Assembly: GCA_028282785.1 (NCBI GenBank)
Contig: JANQHE010000059.1
Coordinates: 1-38,729 of the forward strand
Direction: 5' to 3'
Source: Bacteroidales bacterium
GTDB taxonomy: Bacteria; Bacteroidota; Bacteroidia; Bacteroidales; UBA12077
Length of the DNA stretch: 38,729 nt
The notes beneath the pieces are model-generated. The model did not search any database and had not been told where the DNA came from. It worked only from the letters and a program-made list of their open reading frames with translations. Shown one piece after another: positions 8,462 to 17,046 of the stretch. The position numbers and the translations under genes are program-made. Each line of letters begins with the position of its first letter. The first letter of the stretch is position 1.

Positions 8462-10879
8462 TTATTCTAAATTTGATATTAATCCATTGTATTTTCTCAT
8501 TAAATCAGCGGTATAAACTTCTAATTCCTTTAACAATGCATGATCTAAATCCGATTCCAGCTTTTTATAATATTCTTTTAATAAATTTTCAAAATTTTTT
8601 GCTACCCTCACATTTTTATATTGATGACCATTGTTTTCTATTTTCTGACAAACTTCTTTTAATCCAAAGTATGCATCATTAAAATACAGAAGATTTATTG
8701 CCGTATTTCTTCCATACAGTTTGTTAAGGACAATCCAAAGTGATTTGTCTGCGTCGTATTTTTTTGTATCCCAGAAATAATCCACAGCTGTTAATGCTCT
8801 AATTGTTTCTAAACCATCTATTTTTTTTAAGTTTAATAAGATTTTAGGATTATAGGAACAATCAGAAAAGCTATTGCATGCATTTAAATGATATGGGTCG
8901 AAAAGCGATTGAATCCTTATTTTTCCAGCATAATATTGCTTTATAAAATCGCTTTTAAATCGTTTTTCCGAACCTATTAAACTATTATCGATGTATGATG
9001 GTGCCCTGTTATAAATAAGCCGAATCCTGTTTAAATCAGCATAATCAACGGACGAAGAGTATTTTGATGATCCGGTCCAATATAATTCTACATCCCTGTT
9101 TATGGTTTGATTCAAATTATAGAAGTAAAAGTATACATCCTCATAGCCCTTATCAATACTGCTTAAGTTGCTCCATCGGGGCACAAATCCTAATTTGGCC
9201 GGATACTTTTTACTTACAACGGTTTTCCTAATTTCGTTTATTATATCAAAATCAGAGCTGCATTTTTTATCAGCGTTAAACTCATCACAATTCAGGCTAT
9301 CAGAACTGTTTAAAACAATACGGTGATACTTTTCTTTTAACAGGTCAGATAAATCAGATTGTTTTGGATTTTCGGAGATATTTACAATCGCCCCAAATTT
9401 CAATTCATCGTTCTCCAGTTCCATTAAAGAGTTAAATGGATAATTACTGTAATCCTTATTCCAGCTAAAGTATAAACTATTAAATTTATTAAGTTGTAAC
9501 AATTCAATTATATTTTTTAGTTCATCCAACTCCCCTGCAAATTGATTTAAAACAATTGCTCTTTCTTTAAAATCCGGATAATCGATTATATCAGCGCCGT
9601 AGAAAGTAGAGTTTTTATTATCAAATAACTGAACTAAAGTTTTTATTGCATTTTGATATGCTTCAGAGCTATTTCCCTTAACAAAAACTACCCTTTCCAG
9701 ATCGTCGATTTGATGAATAAAATAAGCCTCTTTCTTTCCTGAAATTAATGAGTCAGGTAAGTTCAATGCAAACTCTTCATAAATACTTGTACCGCCAATG
9801 GAAACTACTAATCTATCAGAATAATCATTGAGTTGTATTTCGTTCCGTATATCAATTTTATCGATAAAAATACTATCGTTTTTAATAAGATAATCCCGAA
9901 ATTTAACCGCGCTTTCAGTGATATATTTTGATGCATTTTTAGGGATAACAATGACTGGATAATAAGAGGAATCCGGCTCAAAATATTTTATAGTTTTTCG
10001 TTTAATTATACTTTTGGGTTGAGGAAATATCATATCATAAGCCATATAAGACGAATCGAAATATGGTTTTAAACGTTCCAGTAAGGTAAAATTTTGTTTG
10101 GTATATCGGAAATCAACCTGATCGATCCACATCGTTCCTGTTCCTTTTAAACCAATAAAAATTCTTACATATCTTGCTTCGTCGGGAATATCACCATCAA
10201 AAAACGGGAAATTCGCTGTTTTTCCAAAAACTTCTCCCCAGCCAAACTCTTTAATATGCGAATAATTCGATAAAGAAAAAGCTTTAAAACTATTATCTAA
10301 TTTAGAGTTTGTAAAAGCATTTAATTCCTCTCCTTTTATCTCAATCTTATTTTTATCAAAATACTGAAGCCTGATATTGATCGCATCGTACATTTTGGTT
10401 CCTAACCTTGACTGGTTTGGATATATATCTTTTAACTTAAGTTTGAGTTTTAAAGAATAATTACCAGGAATCACTTTAATGTAATCACTTATAATTCCTT
10501 CGCCTATTTTTTCTGTTTCATCGGAATTTGAACGCACGATTTTAACAGAATGAATACCTTCAAAAACTTCGTCGGCAAGAAACTCTTCGCTATTTGAATT
10601 TACCCAAAAAATATTCTGCCCTACTTTTTTCCAGCCATTTAAATCATATGATTTTATACTACTTTCTTCGTAATATATTTTTCCTGTTTCGAACGAAGGA
10701 TTCTTTACCAGGTTACCCAAATTTTTCTCGTGATTTCTGGCATTGACCGGAATTGCTATCGGATCTTTTGATGACCATCCGGCTTGCAAACGGGTTTGAT
10801 CATCTTGTTTACATGTATAAAAAACAATTAAGATTGTTAGTATAAAGTAAAATATAAACTTAGGTCGTTTAATTATCAT
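8462..10879 (-). CDS. Lipoprotein, GH84/GH20-like glycosidase relative (possibly inactive)
   Basis: An 805-residue SpII lipoprotein (membrane segment, then lipobox FYTC with Cys23). Residues about 55-258 look like a carbohydrate-binding jelly roll (NLVKNPSFETG to MWIDQVDFRYT). Residues 284-430 resemble the alpha/beta domain 2 that precedes GH20/GH84 barrels (IFPQPKSI, YPVIVIPKNA, LVVSIGGTSIYEEF, FVKGNSSEAYQNAIKTL). Residues 435-720 look like a GH84-type barrel, with the characteristic ELYWTGSSKYSSSVDYADL near 598-615. In GH84 an Asp-Asp pair near the middle of the barrel does catalysis; the matching stretch here (about 521-530) reads IVLNSSDSLN, so the pair seems lost. Neither GH assignment is certain without a profile search. 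Confidence 0.6.
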   Translation of the reverse strand: MIIKRPKFIFYFILTILIVFYTCKQDDQTRLQAGWSSKDPIAIPVNARNHEKNLGNLVKNPSFETGKIYYEESSIKSYDLNGWKKVGQNIFWVNSNSEEFLADEVFEGIHSVKIVRSNSDETEKIGEGIISDYIKVIPGNYSLKLKLKLKDIYPNQSRLGTKMYDAINIRLQYFDKNKIEIKGEELNAFTNSKLDNSFKAFSLSNYSHIKEFGWGEVFGKTANFPFFDGDIPDEARYVRIFIGLKGTGTMWIDQVDFRYTKQNFTLLERLKPYFDSSYMAYDMIFPQPKSIIKRKTIKYFEPDSSYYPVIVIPKNASKYITESAVKFRDYLIKNDSIFIDKIDIRNEIQLNDYSDRLVVSIGGTSIYEEFALNLPDSLISGKKEAYFIHQIDDLERVVFVKGNSSEAYQNAIKTLVQLFDNKNSTFYGADIIDYPDFKERAIVLNQFAGELDELKNIIELLQLNKFNSLYFSWNKDYSNYPFNSLMELENDELKFGAIVNISENPKQSDLSDLLKEKYHRIVLNSSDSLNCDEFNADKKCSSDFDIINEIRKTVVSKKYPAKLGFVPRWSNLSSIDKGYEDVYFYFYNLNQTINRDVELYWTGSSKYSSSVDYADLNRIRLIYNRAPSYIDNSLIGSEKRFKSDFIKQYYAGKIRIQSLFDPYHLNACNSFSDCSYNPKILLNLKKIDGLETIRALTAVDYFWDTKKYDADKSLWIVLNKLYGRNTAINLLYFNDAYFGLKEVCQKIENNGHQYKNVRVAKNFENLLKEYYKKLESDLDHALLKELEVYTADLMRKYNGLISNLE

Positions 10880-10998
10880 AGTTAGTTAATTACAAGATGA
10901 AATTACATCAGAATAATGAATTAAATTTTAAATTGGTGTAAAAGTTATCAAAAGTTAAATGCTTTTTATTCACATGTCAACTATTTAATCAAAAACCA

Positions 10999-11043
10999 AA
11001 ATAAAATCGCTTCCCTGTTAATCAATAAACATAAGGAAGCGAT
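10999..11043 (-). terminator. Terminator after the beta-barrel gene
   Basis: Nine-base arms ATCGCTTCC (near 11006-11014) and its complement (11035-11043) enclose a 20-base loop. On the minus strand the stem is followed by a T-rich tract. It sits about 30 bases beyond the stop of the gene at 11073. Confidence 0.6.
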
Positions 11044-11072
11044 GAATTTATGTTGAAAACAACGAGTTGCTT

Positions 11073-11861
11073 TTAAAAATGATATCCAAAGCTTAATGAG
11101 ATCCGATTATATTTTATGGTTCTGTCAATCTCCTGTCCGTTATATTCCTCCTTGTATGTATGATATATTTCGCTATACTTATAACCAATTCCAAATGAAA
11201 AGGCATTTCTATCATTAAAGTTTAACTTAAACCCAATGCCCGGATTGATCAAGTAGCCGCCTTTTGATTTTAAATCGGATCCGTAATAATTACTATAATC
11301 ATAGTCATACGGATCAGGGGATTCCAATGCAATGGCATACCCTCCCTGAACATAAACATAATGACTAACACGAGAATTTCTAAAGTTATATCGGATATCC
11401 GCAACTACCGGCATATAAGATTCTGTTAGAAGATCCAATCCTAGTCCAACTCCTGCTGCAAGTCCCCAATCAAATTGATACCCACTAACAAAAAGCAAAC
11501 TTAATGGTGGAAATGGAGTTTCCATATCACCTCCAAATAAAAATCCTACATTGATATTTGAATAAAACCCTTGTCGTTTGTAACTTATGTTAGCCGAAGT
11601 ATCTCTTTTAACTATTGTTTTCCTAACCGCAGGTTGTTTTTCAATTCTGTCAATGTCATCTTGACTTATAACCCAGGTATCACCGCAATTACTTAGTAAA
11701 GTGACAGATTTATTCATCTCGATCCTGGTAATTTCTCCATGCAAAATACTGCCATTTTTTAAATAAACAACATCCTGTAATTTCTGTGCATTGGCAGGAT
11801 TTAAAAAAGTTATAACTATAAAAAACAGAGCTAGAATTAAGAGTGCTTTTTTATTTTTCAT
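11073..11861 (-). CDS. Secreted outer-membrane beta-barrel protein, hypothetical
   Basis: A 262-residue protein with a clear Sec signal peptide (MKNKKALLILALFF to about ANAQ). The first ~50 mature residues carry DVVYLKNGSILHGEITRIE and DTWVISQDDIDRIEK, a small beta-rich module often found before barrels in Bacteroidota. The rest alternates short amphipathic strands with Gly/Tyr-rich turns and ends in NRISLSFGYHF, a terminal aromatic residue typical of Bam substrates. An eight-strand OmpA/OprF-like or PorT-like barrel is the best guess. The function is unknown. It stands alone between a terminator and a divergent promoter region shared with the plus-strand gene at 12015. Confidence 0.7.
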   Translation of the reverse strand: MKNKKALLILALFFIVITFLNPANAQKLQDVVYLKNGSILHGEITRIEMNKSVTLLSNCGDTWVISQDDIDRIEKQPAVRKTIVKRDTSANISYKRQGFYSNINVGFLFGGDMETPFPPLSLLFVSGYQFDWGLAAGVGLGLDLLTESYMPVVADIRYNFRNSRVSHYVYVQGGYAIALESPDPYDYDYSNYYGSDLKSKGGYLINPGIGFKLNFNDRNAFSFGIGYKYSEIYHTYKEEYNGQEIDRTIKYNRISLSFGYHF

Positions 11862-12014
11862 TAAAATAAGTTAGGTTAAAAATATACTTGCTAGATGATC
11901 AATTTATTTGCTTGGTTGCGTTCGGAGAAAATTTAATTCACCTCCTGATTTTTAACGCAACCCTTTTATTTAATGTGCCATCTTAGGTATGTAGAAATTT
12001 AAACCTATGGTTCG

Positions 12015-13286
12015 ATGAAAAATTCAAAGTTAATTTCTTTTTTAATAAGTGTAATATTTTTAGGTAGTTGTGAGGATAAGATCATAGAAACTTACACTGC
12101 TAACGTTCCGATTTATATTACCTACGAAGAGTTAAGAACTTCCGTTCAGGCTGAAACTTCAAAAGACCTTGAAAAACCCGGAAAGATCTATTTTCATAAT
12201 GACTATTTATTTATTAATGAGTATCTTGAGGGTATACATATAATTGATAACTCTGACCCTTCTGCACCTCAAAAACTTGGTTTTATAAAAATCCCCGGTA
12301 ATGTGGATATTGCAATAAAAGATGATATTTTGTATGCCGATAGCTATGTTGACTTGGTTGCCCTGGATATTTCCGATCTGAATAATATAAGCGAAGTTAA
12401 TCGCATTCAAGATATTTTCCCTTATATATTACCACCATACGATGAAAATTACAGGGTTGATGATGTGGACTATTCCAAAGGAATAGTTGTTGATTGGGAA
12501 ATTAAAAAAGTTACACGAGAAGTTGAACCAAATAATTACCCTGTTTTTCCATGGTATGAAAGCGACTATATGTTGTCTTCATATTCAAATGGAAACGCCG
12601 GATACTCTTCGGGTTCATCATCATTTGGTATTGGAGGATCCATGGCGCGGTTTACAGGTAAAGATAATACACTTTACACCATCAATAGCTATTCAATGAA
12701 TGTTGTTGACATACAAACTGTTGATGATATTTTGCTGACCAAAACCATATATGTAGGATGGAACATTGAAACGGTATTTCCATCGGGAAACAACTTATTT
12801 ATAGGTTCACAACAGGGAATGTTTATTTATGATATTAGTAATCCTTACAACCCGGAATTTATTTCGGATTATTTCCATATGACTAGTTGCGATCCTGTAG
12901 TAGTTGAAGGTGATTATGCATATATTACATTGCGATCCGGTAATTTTTGCGGTGAAACTAACGACCAGTTGGATGTAATTGATATAAGCGATTTAACGGA
13001 ACCAACACATGTAAGATCTTATAGTATGACCGAGCCTTACGGATTAGGCATTGATGATGAAATTCTGTTTATATGTGATGGTAGTGCAGGTTTAAAAATT
13101 TATGATGCGGATGATCCGTTGAATATTGATAATAATTTAATTGCCAATTTTCCTGATATTGAAACGTATGACGTAATTCCGCTAAACGGAATATTAATGC
13201 TTATTGGCGATGACGGCTTATACCAATACGATTATTCCAATTTAACCGATATACAATTATTAAGTTCGATAACTATTGCGGAATAG
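12015..13286 (+). CDS. LVIVD-repeat lipoprotein
   Basis: The main plus-strand gene of the window: 423 residues with a lipoprotein signal (FLGSC, Cys19). The body consists of LVIVD repeats that probably form a beta-propeller. Repeat motifs such as GIHIIDNSDPSAPQKLGFI, LVALDISDLNN, GMFIYDISNPYNPEFI, LDVIDISDLTEPTHVRSY and GLKIYDADDPLNI recur about every 45 residues. Such proteins are thought to sit on the cell surface or periplasmic face; no enzymatic residues are apparent. It is transcribed divergently from the beta-barrel gene with 153 bases between them. The start at ATG 12015 gives a good signal peptide. Confidence 0.8.
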   Translation: MKNSKLISFLISVIFLGSCEDKIIETYTANVPIYITYEELRTSVQAETSKDLEKPGKIYFHNDYLFINEYLEGIHIIDNSDPSAPQKLGFIKIPGNVDIAIKDDILYADSYVDLVALDISDLNNISEVNRIQDIFPYILPPYDENYRVDDVDYSKGIVVDWEIKKVTREVEPNNYPVFPWYESDYMLSSYSNGNAGYSSGSSSFGIGGSMARFTGKDNTLYTINSYSMNVVDIQTVDDILLTKTIYVGWNIETVFPSGNNLFIGSQQGMFIYDISNPYNPEFISDYFHMTSCDPVVVEGDYAYITLRSGNFCGETNDQLDVIDISDLTEPTHVRSYSMTEPYGLGIDDEILFICDGSAGLKIYDADDPLNIDNNLIANFPDIETYDVIPLNGILMLIGDDGLYQYDYSNLTDIQLLSSITIAE

Positions 13287-13303
13287 CCATTTGATGAGTT
13301 TGT

Positions 13304-13470
13304 CCAAAAAGTCAAAATCTACTGTCATTACGAGGAGTCCCGATGGCTATCGTGGACGGCGAAGCCTGCCTGCTGCAGGCAGGTAATCTATTGATTACAA
13401 GAATAAAAAGATTGCTTCATCCTGACATTCATTGTCAGGATGAAGCAATGACGTCTTCGTGTCTTTTTGG
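13304..13470. repeat. Palindromic interspersed (MITE/REP-like) repeat
   Basis: The outer ends form a 10-bp inverted repeat with one mismatch (CCAAAAAGTC at 13304 and GTCTTTTTGG at 13461). Inside, GTCATTACGAGGAG near 13324 faces GAAGCAATGACG near 13442. It also contains a perfect 17-bp hairpin (13411-13427 with 13433-13449) and an 8-bp hairpin (13365-13372 with 13376-13383). I recognise the GTCATT-CGAGGAG-GAAGCAATGAC pattern as common in Bacteroidota intergenic repeats. Confidence 0.7.
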
Positions 13471-13479
13471 GCAGCCTAG

Positions 13480-13516
13480 AACTTCTATCTATTTTACTAT
13501 ACTACGCTTATCAGGG
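13480..13516. repeat. Solo fragment of RAYT right end
   Basis: About 36 bases (from ACTTCTATCTATTTTA to CGCTTATCAGGG) match the last 36 bases of the RAYT elements ending at 13976 and 29806 with very few differences. It stands only about 20 bases from the left end of the next copy, so elements have probably inserted side by side more than once. Confidence 0.7.
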
Positions 13517-13537
13517 AATTATATGCAATTTGTCATT

Positions 13538-13976
13538 CCCGGTTCGGCGTAGCATTCGCTACGTCGATTTATTTTGTAGCTTTCAGCTACTATTTTTAAT
13601 AAGTCTTCCACCTTCTATGACCTGTATTACATCTAAAATACTTTCCAAAATCAGCATAGTTTCTTGCACTGCTATCAAAGCTTTTTACTAAATATAGCTC
13701 TATGTACTATAGTTTGCTACTTACACTGTTTAGCGTAGTGTTTACTAAACTAAACTATCTTTTAAATGCTACACATTTATTCGGCTGAAAGCCTTTTTTA
13801 CCGGACGGGTAAGCTGCAAATAAAAAAGAACGGCATAGTTACGCTAACACTAAAATTCGCCGAGTGTTTTTTTGTTTTTACAAAACAATGGCAGTTAAAA
13901 ACTACCAAAAACAGAACGACGTAGTTGAAAACTACGCCGAACTTCTATCTATTTTATTATACTACGCTTATCAGGG
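13538..13976 (-). mobile_element. Internally deleted RAYT/IS200-like element
   Basis: A 439-bp derivative of the complete element at 28861-29806. It has the left end with two hairpins (CGTAGC-attc-GCTACG and GTAGCTTTCAGCTAC), about 50 bases of the transposase 3' end, and then the whole right end with hairpins such as GTAGTTGAAAACTAC. About 500 bp are missing. The join (near 13672-13675) falls at a TAT found at both break points of the full copy. It cannot encode a transposase and would need the enzyme in trans. Its right end fuses to the frame of the last orphan RHS tip. Confidence 0.8.
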
Positions 13977-14212
13977 CTTGGTTTTAAATTAAAACTATAA
14001 CCATGCAAAGCTCCTGATGAATCATATAATCCATATGAACCACTAAAACCATCCATTACAGAAACTCCTGCGGTTACATTTAAATTAACAAGACTAACAC
14101 TACCCATAGCTCCAATATTACTATTGATAGAAGCTCTTATTAATTCTGTCATAATTGCGGTTTCGAATGAAACTTTTTTCTGTATGCCATTTGTCGTCGT
14201 AACTCGGAACAA
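13949..14212 (-). pseudogene. Orphan RHS C-terminal tip fragment (cassette D), truncated by RAYT
   Basis: An 87-codon frame that begins right after the terminator of the previous cassette, with TTG as the only start. Residues 1-79 (KKVSFETAIMTELIRAS, then a Gly/Ser-rich part with VSVMDGFSGSYGLYDSSG) resemble C-terminal parts of RHS/polymorphic toxins in composition but belong to no family I can name. The last eight residues (PDKRSIIK) come from the transposon end, so the true C-terminus is lost. It lacks the 285-bp shared linker of cassettes B and C. Any partner lipoprotein gene that followed has been removed. Confidence 0.5.
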
Positions 14213-14246
14213 AAAAAATTAGCGCTCGTTAGTTACGAACGCTAAT
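14211..14246 (-). terminator. Cassette C terminator
   Basis: Arms of 12 bp (14218-14229 and 14235-14246, one mismatch) with a 5-base loop are followed on the minus strand by eight T residues (A run 14211-14218). It closes the 14254-14847 lipoprotein gene. It is very similar to the hairpin at 15571-15605 (stem core CTCGT), so terminators seem to be part of the cassette unit. Confidence 0.75.
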
Positions 14247-14253
14247 CATATGG

Positions 14254-14847
14254 TTATTTTATTTTTATTATACCTTTATGTCTATCTACAACGTAACCAT
14301 GAAATAATATTGGTTCATCATATTTCCAACTTTTTACTTTTAATAAGTTTTCGTCTGTTTCCTCTATTTCAATATTTATAATAACGCATTCATTTCTATC
14401 TTTATTGAATAAAAAAATCTCTATTAGATTATTTCCATTTTCTCCCTTTATATTATTTCTTACAGTTACAAAATAATGCATTGATATATTTGGTAAAGTG
14501 AAATCCTTGTCACTTTTAATGTCAATAATTGGAGATGGTATTTTTATAGAAAAAATATTATTCGTAGCATTAATAAATCCATTATAATATTTACTTAATT
14601 TAAGTTTCTCTAAAGTTCTGATAGAATCTTCAAAAGAATACATAATTGGATTTGAAATTCCACTTACTTTTCCATCTGTATACAATTTGATATCTCTATA
14701 TGGAAAGATTTTATTTGTCAAAATACTATCAGTAAAATAATCTATTGCTAACTGTTCTAATTTAATGTCACCAGAACTATGACAGCTTTGTGTAAGAACC
14801 GTTATGGCTAAAATGATAACAATATAACTTTTGCTTAAAATACTCAT
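14254..14847 (-). CDS. Lipoprotein, candidate immunity protein of cassette C
   Basis: A 197-residue protein with an N-terminal hydrophobic segment and a lipobox (QSCHSSGD, Cys about 22), so it should be anchored in a periplasm-facing or outer membrane. The rest is mixed alpha/beta, with several strands near the end (NLIEIFLFNKDRNECVIIN, KSWKYDEPILFHGYVVDR). It shows no TPR motifs, unlike the two other cassette lipoproteins. It starts four bases after the stop of orphan tip C and is followed by its own terminator. The position, size and lipidation suggest a cognate immunity protein; this is inference from layout. No family is recognised. Confidence 0.65.
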   Translation of the reverse strand: MSILSKSYIVIILAITVLTQSCHSSGDIKLEQLAIDYFTDSILTNKIFPYRDIKLYTDGKVSGISNPIMYSFEDSIRTLEKLKLSKYYNGFINATNNIFSIKIPSPIIDIKSDKDFTLPNISMHYFVTVRNNIKGENGNNLIEIFLFNKDRNECVIINIEIEETDENLLKVKSWKYDEPILFHGYVVDRHKGIIKIK

Positions 14848-14851
14848 CTTT

Positions 14852-15568
14852 TTATCTTTTTGGGGTTGATTGATATATATATTTTAAATAATAAAATGCT
14901 TCATCATTTTGAACACCTATTGATATAATCATATTCTTATATGTATTAATCATATAAAAACCCTGATAATATCCCTCATTCCATGAAGTTGTTTTTGTCC
15001 CATCCCACCAAATGTTCAAATGTCCCCAACCCATTCTGCTTGCATCAAAATAATTTTCTTTTTTGTCAATATTACTTGGTGACATTATAGTAACCATGTA
15101 ATCATAACCTCCAATTTTACCATAATGATTAAATATAGGACGAATCTTACCATGTGTGGTATAAGATTGGGGATCAACAATATTTTGAAGATTTAATGGA
15201 GTTCCTGCATCATTTAACTTTCTTACAGTTGTTAAAATATCGTAAGCTAGATTCATACTATTTTTAACATTAATAGGGTCAATTCCGCCAACTTGCGCAA
15301 GAATAGCCTCATTGAGAATAAGGTGTGAATTATTCTGAACATTTATTCCCTATCCTGTATTGCCCAGTTCTATCCAAAATGTTCCTGCTGCACCTGTTGA
15401 TGCAATAACTTCCGCAATACCGGTAATTGTAACATTACTGCCTCCTACTGAACTTAAATTTCCCCAGGAATTATAGTAATTATTGTAATCGATAAGTATT
15501 TCCATATCACTCCTATAACCGTATCCTGACCCTGCACCCAGCTTGCGCTTCATCTCTCTTTTCAAAGA
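14852..15568 (-). pseudogene. Orphan RHS C-terminal tip (cassette C), interrupted by a stop codon
   Basis: One reading frame broken by a single TAG at 15350-15352. In the two sister copies this codon is TAT (Tyr in GNTGYGINVQNN). Upstream is the shared linker (SGYGY, DMEILIDYNNYYNSWGNLS, VTITGIAEVIASTGAAGTFW). Downstream is a private tip of about 145 residues (NLAYDILTTVRKLNDAG, YDYMVTIMSPSNIDKKENYF, MGWGHLNIWWDGTKTTSWNE). The tip is unlike tips A and B. There is no signal peptide, promoter or RHS core, so it is probably not expressed as a toxin by itself; it would act only if recombined onto the RHS gene. The tip ORF alone (from ATG 15256, 134 residues) is intact. Confidence 0.7.
15284..15568 (-). 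repeat. Shared RHS linker block, copy C
   Basis: A 285-bp segment nearly identical to 16741-17025 and, over about 240 bp, to 18298-18538 inside the RHS gene. It codes for the linker between RHS core and variable tip. It carries the TAG mutation and a few other substitutions, mostly at its 5' end as read on the minus strand. Confidence 0.85.
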
Positions 15569-15570
15569 AC

Positions 15571-15605
15571 AAAAAAAACTAGCGCTCGTTACTTACGAGC
15601 ACTAG
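15571..15605 (-). terminator. Cassette B terminator
   Basis: Arms of 11 bp (15579-15589 and 15595-15605, one mismatch) are followed on the minus strand by eight T residues. It ends the lipoprotein gene at 15616 and directly abuts the next orphan tip. Confidence 0.75.
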
Positions 15606-15615
15606 CTGTGGTTTA

Positions 15616-16287
15616 TTACAAATCATTCAAAGCTTTTTGGTGATCATATTCTAAAAATAAATATTCCTTATACATTATGAGATCTTCATTTTCAGGATAT
15701 GCTTTGATCAATGAGTCTATTTCTGCTAATCCATCTTTTTTATTAAGAATATATATTAGGTGAGCTCGATTTACCATATCCAAAATATCTTCACTTTTAG
15801 CTATCCTATTAGAATATTTGCTTATTGCTTCGCTATAATATTTTCTTGCTAAATATTTTTTTCCAATTTTATCGTAAAGCATTCCCAAACTCACAATGGC
15901 TTCAGGATAATCTCTTTTTATTGTTGTTATCAAATATTTATTAACTTCTATAGCTGTATTATATTCTCCAAGTTCAGTCAAAACCATTACTTTATTTGAA
16001 TATGCCATATAGTAATTAGTATCTATAAGGATAGCTTTATTCAATAATGTTAAAGCTTCTTCATAACTTTTTTTATTTCTTTCATTTATAAGAAGTACTG
16101 CTTGTTTATTTAGCTCTATAACTTCTTTTGAAAAAGCTCTTCGATCATTTTTTTGTTCTGAACTAGAAAATTCTTTCTTTACGCCTCCTTTTTTACCCTT
16201 AATGTTATGTTTATTGGGAGTATCTTCACTTTTACAAGCGGTTAATCCTATAAAAACTATTGATATGTAAATGATATATTTTTTCAT
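15616..16287 (-). CDS. TPR lipoprotein, candidate immunity protein of cassette B
   Basis: A 223-residue lipoprotein (lipobox LTAC, Cys18, in GLTACKSED), with a Lys/Ser-rich linker followed by three or more TPR units (YEEALTLLNKAILIDTNYYM, MVLTELGEYNTAIEVNK, LGMLYDKIGKKYLARKYYSE). It resembles the lipoprotein at 17119 in layout: signal, linker, TPRs, and an acidic tail with N and L. It starts three bases after orphan tip B and is followed by a terminator. A role as immunity protein for tip B is inferred from position and from the likeness to the partner of tip A. Confidence 0.65.
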   Translation of the reverse strand: MKKYIIYISIVFIGLTACKSEDTPNKHNIKGKKGGVKKEFSSSEQKNDRRAFSKEVIELNKQAVLLINERNKKSYEEALTLLNKAILIDTNYYMAYSNKVMVLTELGEYNTAIEVNKYLITTIKRDYPEAIVSLGMLYDKIGKKYLARKYYSEAISKYSNRIAKSEDILDMVNRAHLIYILNKKDGLAEIDSLIKAYPENEDLIMYKEYLFLEYDHQKALNDL

Positions 16288-16290
16288 TGC

Positions 16291-17046
16291 TTAAAAATTT
16301 ATTTTATATATATAAGGTGGATTTGGACTTGCGTGTCCATTCCACCATTGATACATATTATATGATATACTAATTTCGATACTTATATTACCACCAGAAG
16401 TAGGAAGAGGCATATAACCGCTTCCAATATATGTATAACGTGCGTCACCTATTCGTTCTATGCTTGTATCCCAAACCTGTAAGTTGCCACTATACGTTTC
16501 AATCGGGTTTCCATTTTCCAAAACAGTAATTTTTGAATAATACGTTATAGCATCAGCTTTACTTTCTGCTGCGGGAGCAAATGCTGATGTTTGTGCGTAT
16601 ACATACCATTTACCTTTACTGTCTTTATATATTTTACCGTTTAAGGCATACCAAAAACCTCCTGTAATACCAACTCCTTCTGATATTGTCCGGCTCCTTT
16701 GATAACCTTGTTCAGAAAATGATTTTTCGTAATAATTTGGTCCGCCAGCTTGCGCAAGAATAGCCTCATTGAAAATAAGGTGTGAATTATTCTGAACATT
16801 TATTCCATATCCTGTATTGCCCAGTTCTATCCAAAATGTTCCTGCTGCACCTGTTGATGCAATAACTTCGGCAATACCGGTAATTGTAACATTACTGCCT
16901 CCTACTGAACTTAAATTTCCCCAGGAATCATAATAATTATTGTAATCGATAAGTATTTCCAAATCATTTTTAAAACCATATCCCGTCCCTGAACCCAGCT
17001 TGTGCTTCATCTCTTTTTTCAAAAAACTTAAAAAGCTGGTGCTCAT
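16291..17046 (-). CDS. Orphan RHS C-terminal tip (cassette B)
   Basis: An intact 251-residue frame without signal peptide or RHS core. Residues about 14-100 are the linker shared with the RHS protein (GYGFKNDLEILIDYNNYYDS, then VTITGIAEVIASTGAAGTFW). Residues 101-251 are the tip, rich in beta strands and aromatic residues (KGKWYVYAQTSAFAPAAES, GSGYMPLPTSGGNISIEISI, then PPYIYKINF at the end). The tip is a distant relative of tip A of the RHS protein: both have G/N-KWYV, a later GF/GSG-x-LPLP-like segment, and (D/N)(V/I)(T/S)I(Q/E)ISIS. Its first ATG lies inside the preceding terminator stem, so independent translation is doubtful; TTG/ATG codons at about 17022-17010 are alternatives. Confidence 0.65.
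   Translation of the reverse strand: MSTSFLSFLKKEMKHKLGSGTGYGFKNDLEILIDYNNYYDSWGNLSSVGGSNVTITGIAEVIASTGAAGTFWIELGNTGYGINVQNNSHLIFNEAILAQAGGPNYYEKSFSEQGYQRSRTISEGVGITGGFWYALNGKIYKDSKGKWYVYAQTSAFAPAAESKADAITYYSKITVLENGNPIETYSGNLQVWDTSIERIGDARYTYIGSGYMPLPTSGGNISIEISISYNMYQWWNGHASPNPPYIYKINF
16741..17025 (-). repeat. Shared RHS linker block, copy B
   Basis: A 285-bp block almost identical to copy C (15284-15568) and sharing about 240 bp with copy A in the RHS gene. Similarity stops sharply on both sides, at the start of the private tip and at the terminator. Confidence 0.85.

Larger units (their letters stand above)
13287..13948. other. Gene-free stretch filled with repeats and a transposon remnant
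   Basis: Between the LVIVD gene and the RHS cassette array there is no gene. It holds a palindromic MITE-like repeat (13304-13470), a short RAYT right-end fragment (about 13480-13516), and most of the internally deleted RAYT copy that runs on to 13976. The small open frames here lie inside these repeats. Confidence 0.75.

Noticed and set aside
13343-13691. Two plus-strand frames of about 70 codons
   Set aside because: They lie inside the MITE-like repeat and the RAYT remnant and contain only repeat sequence.
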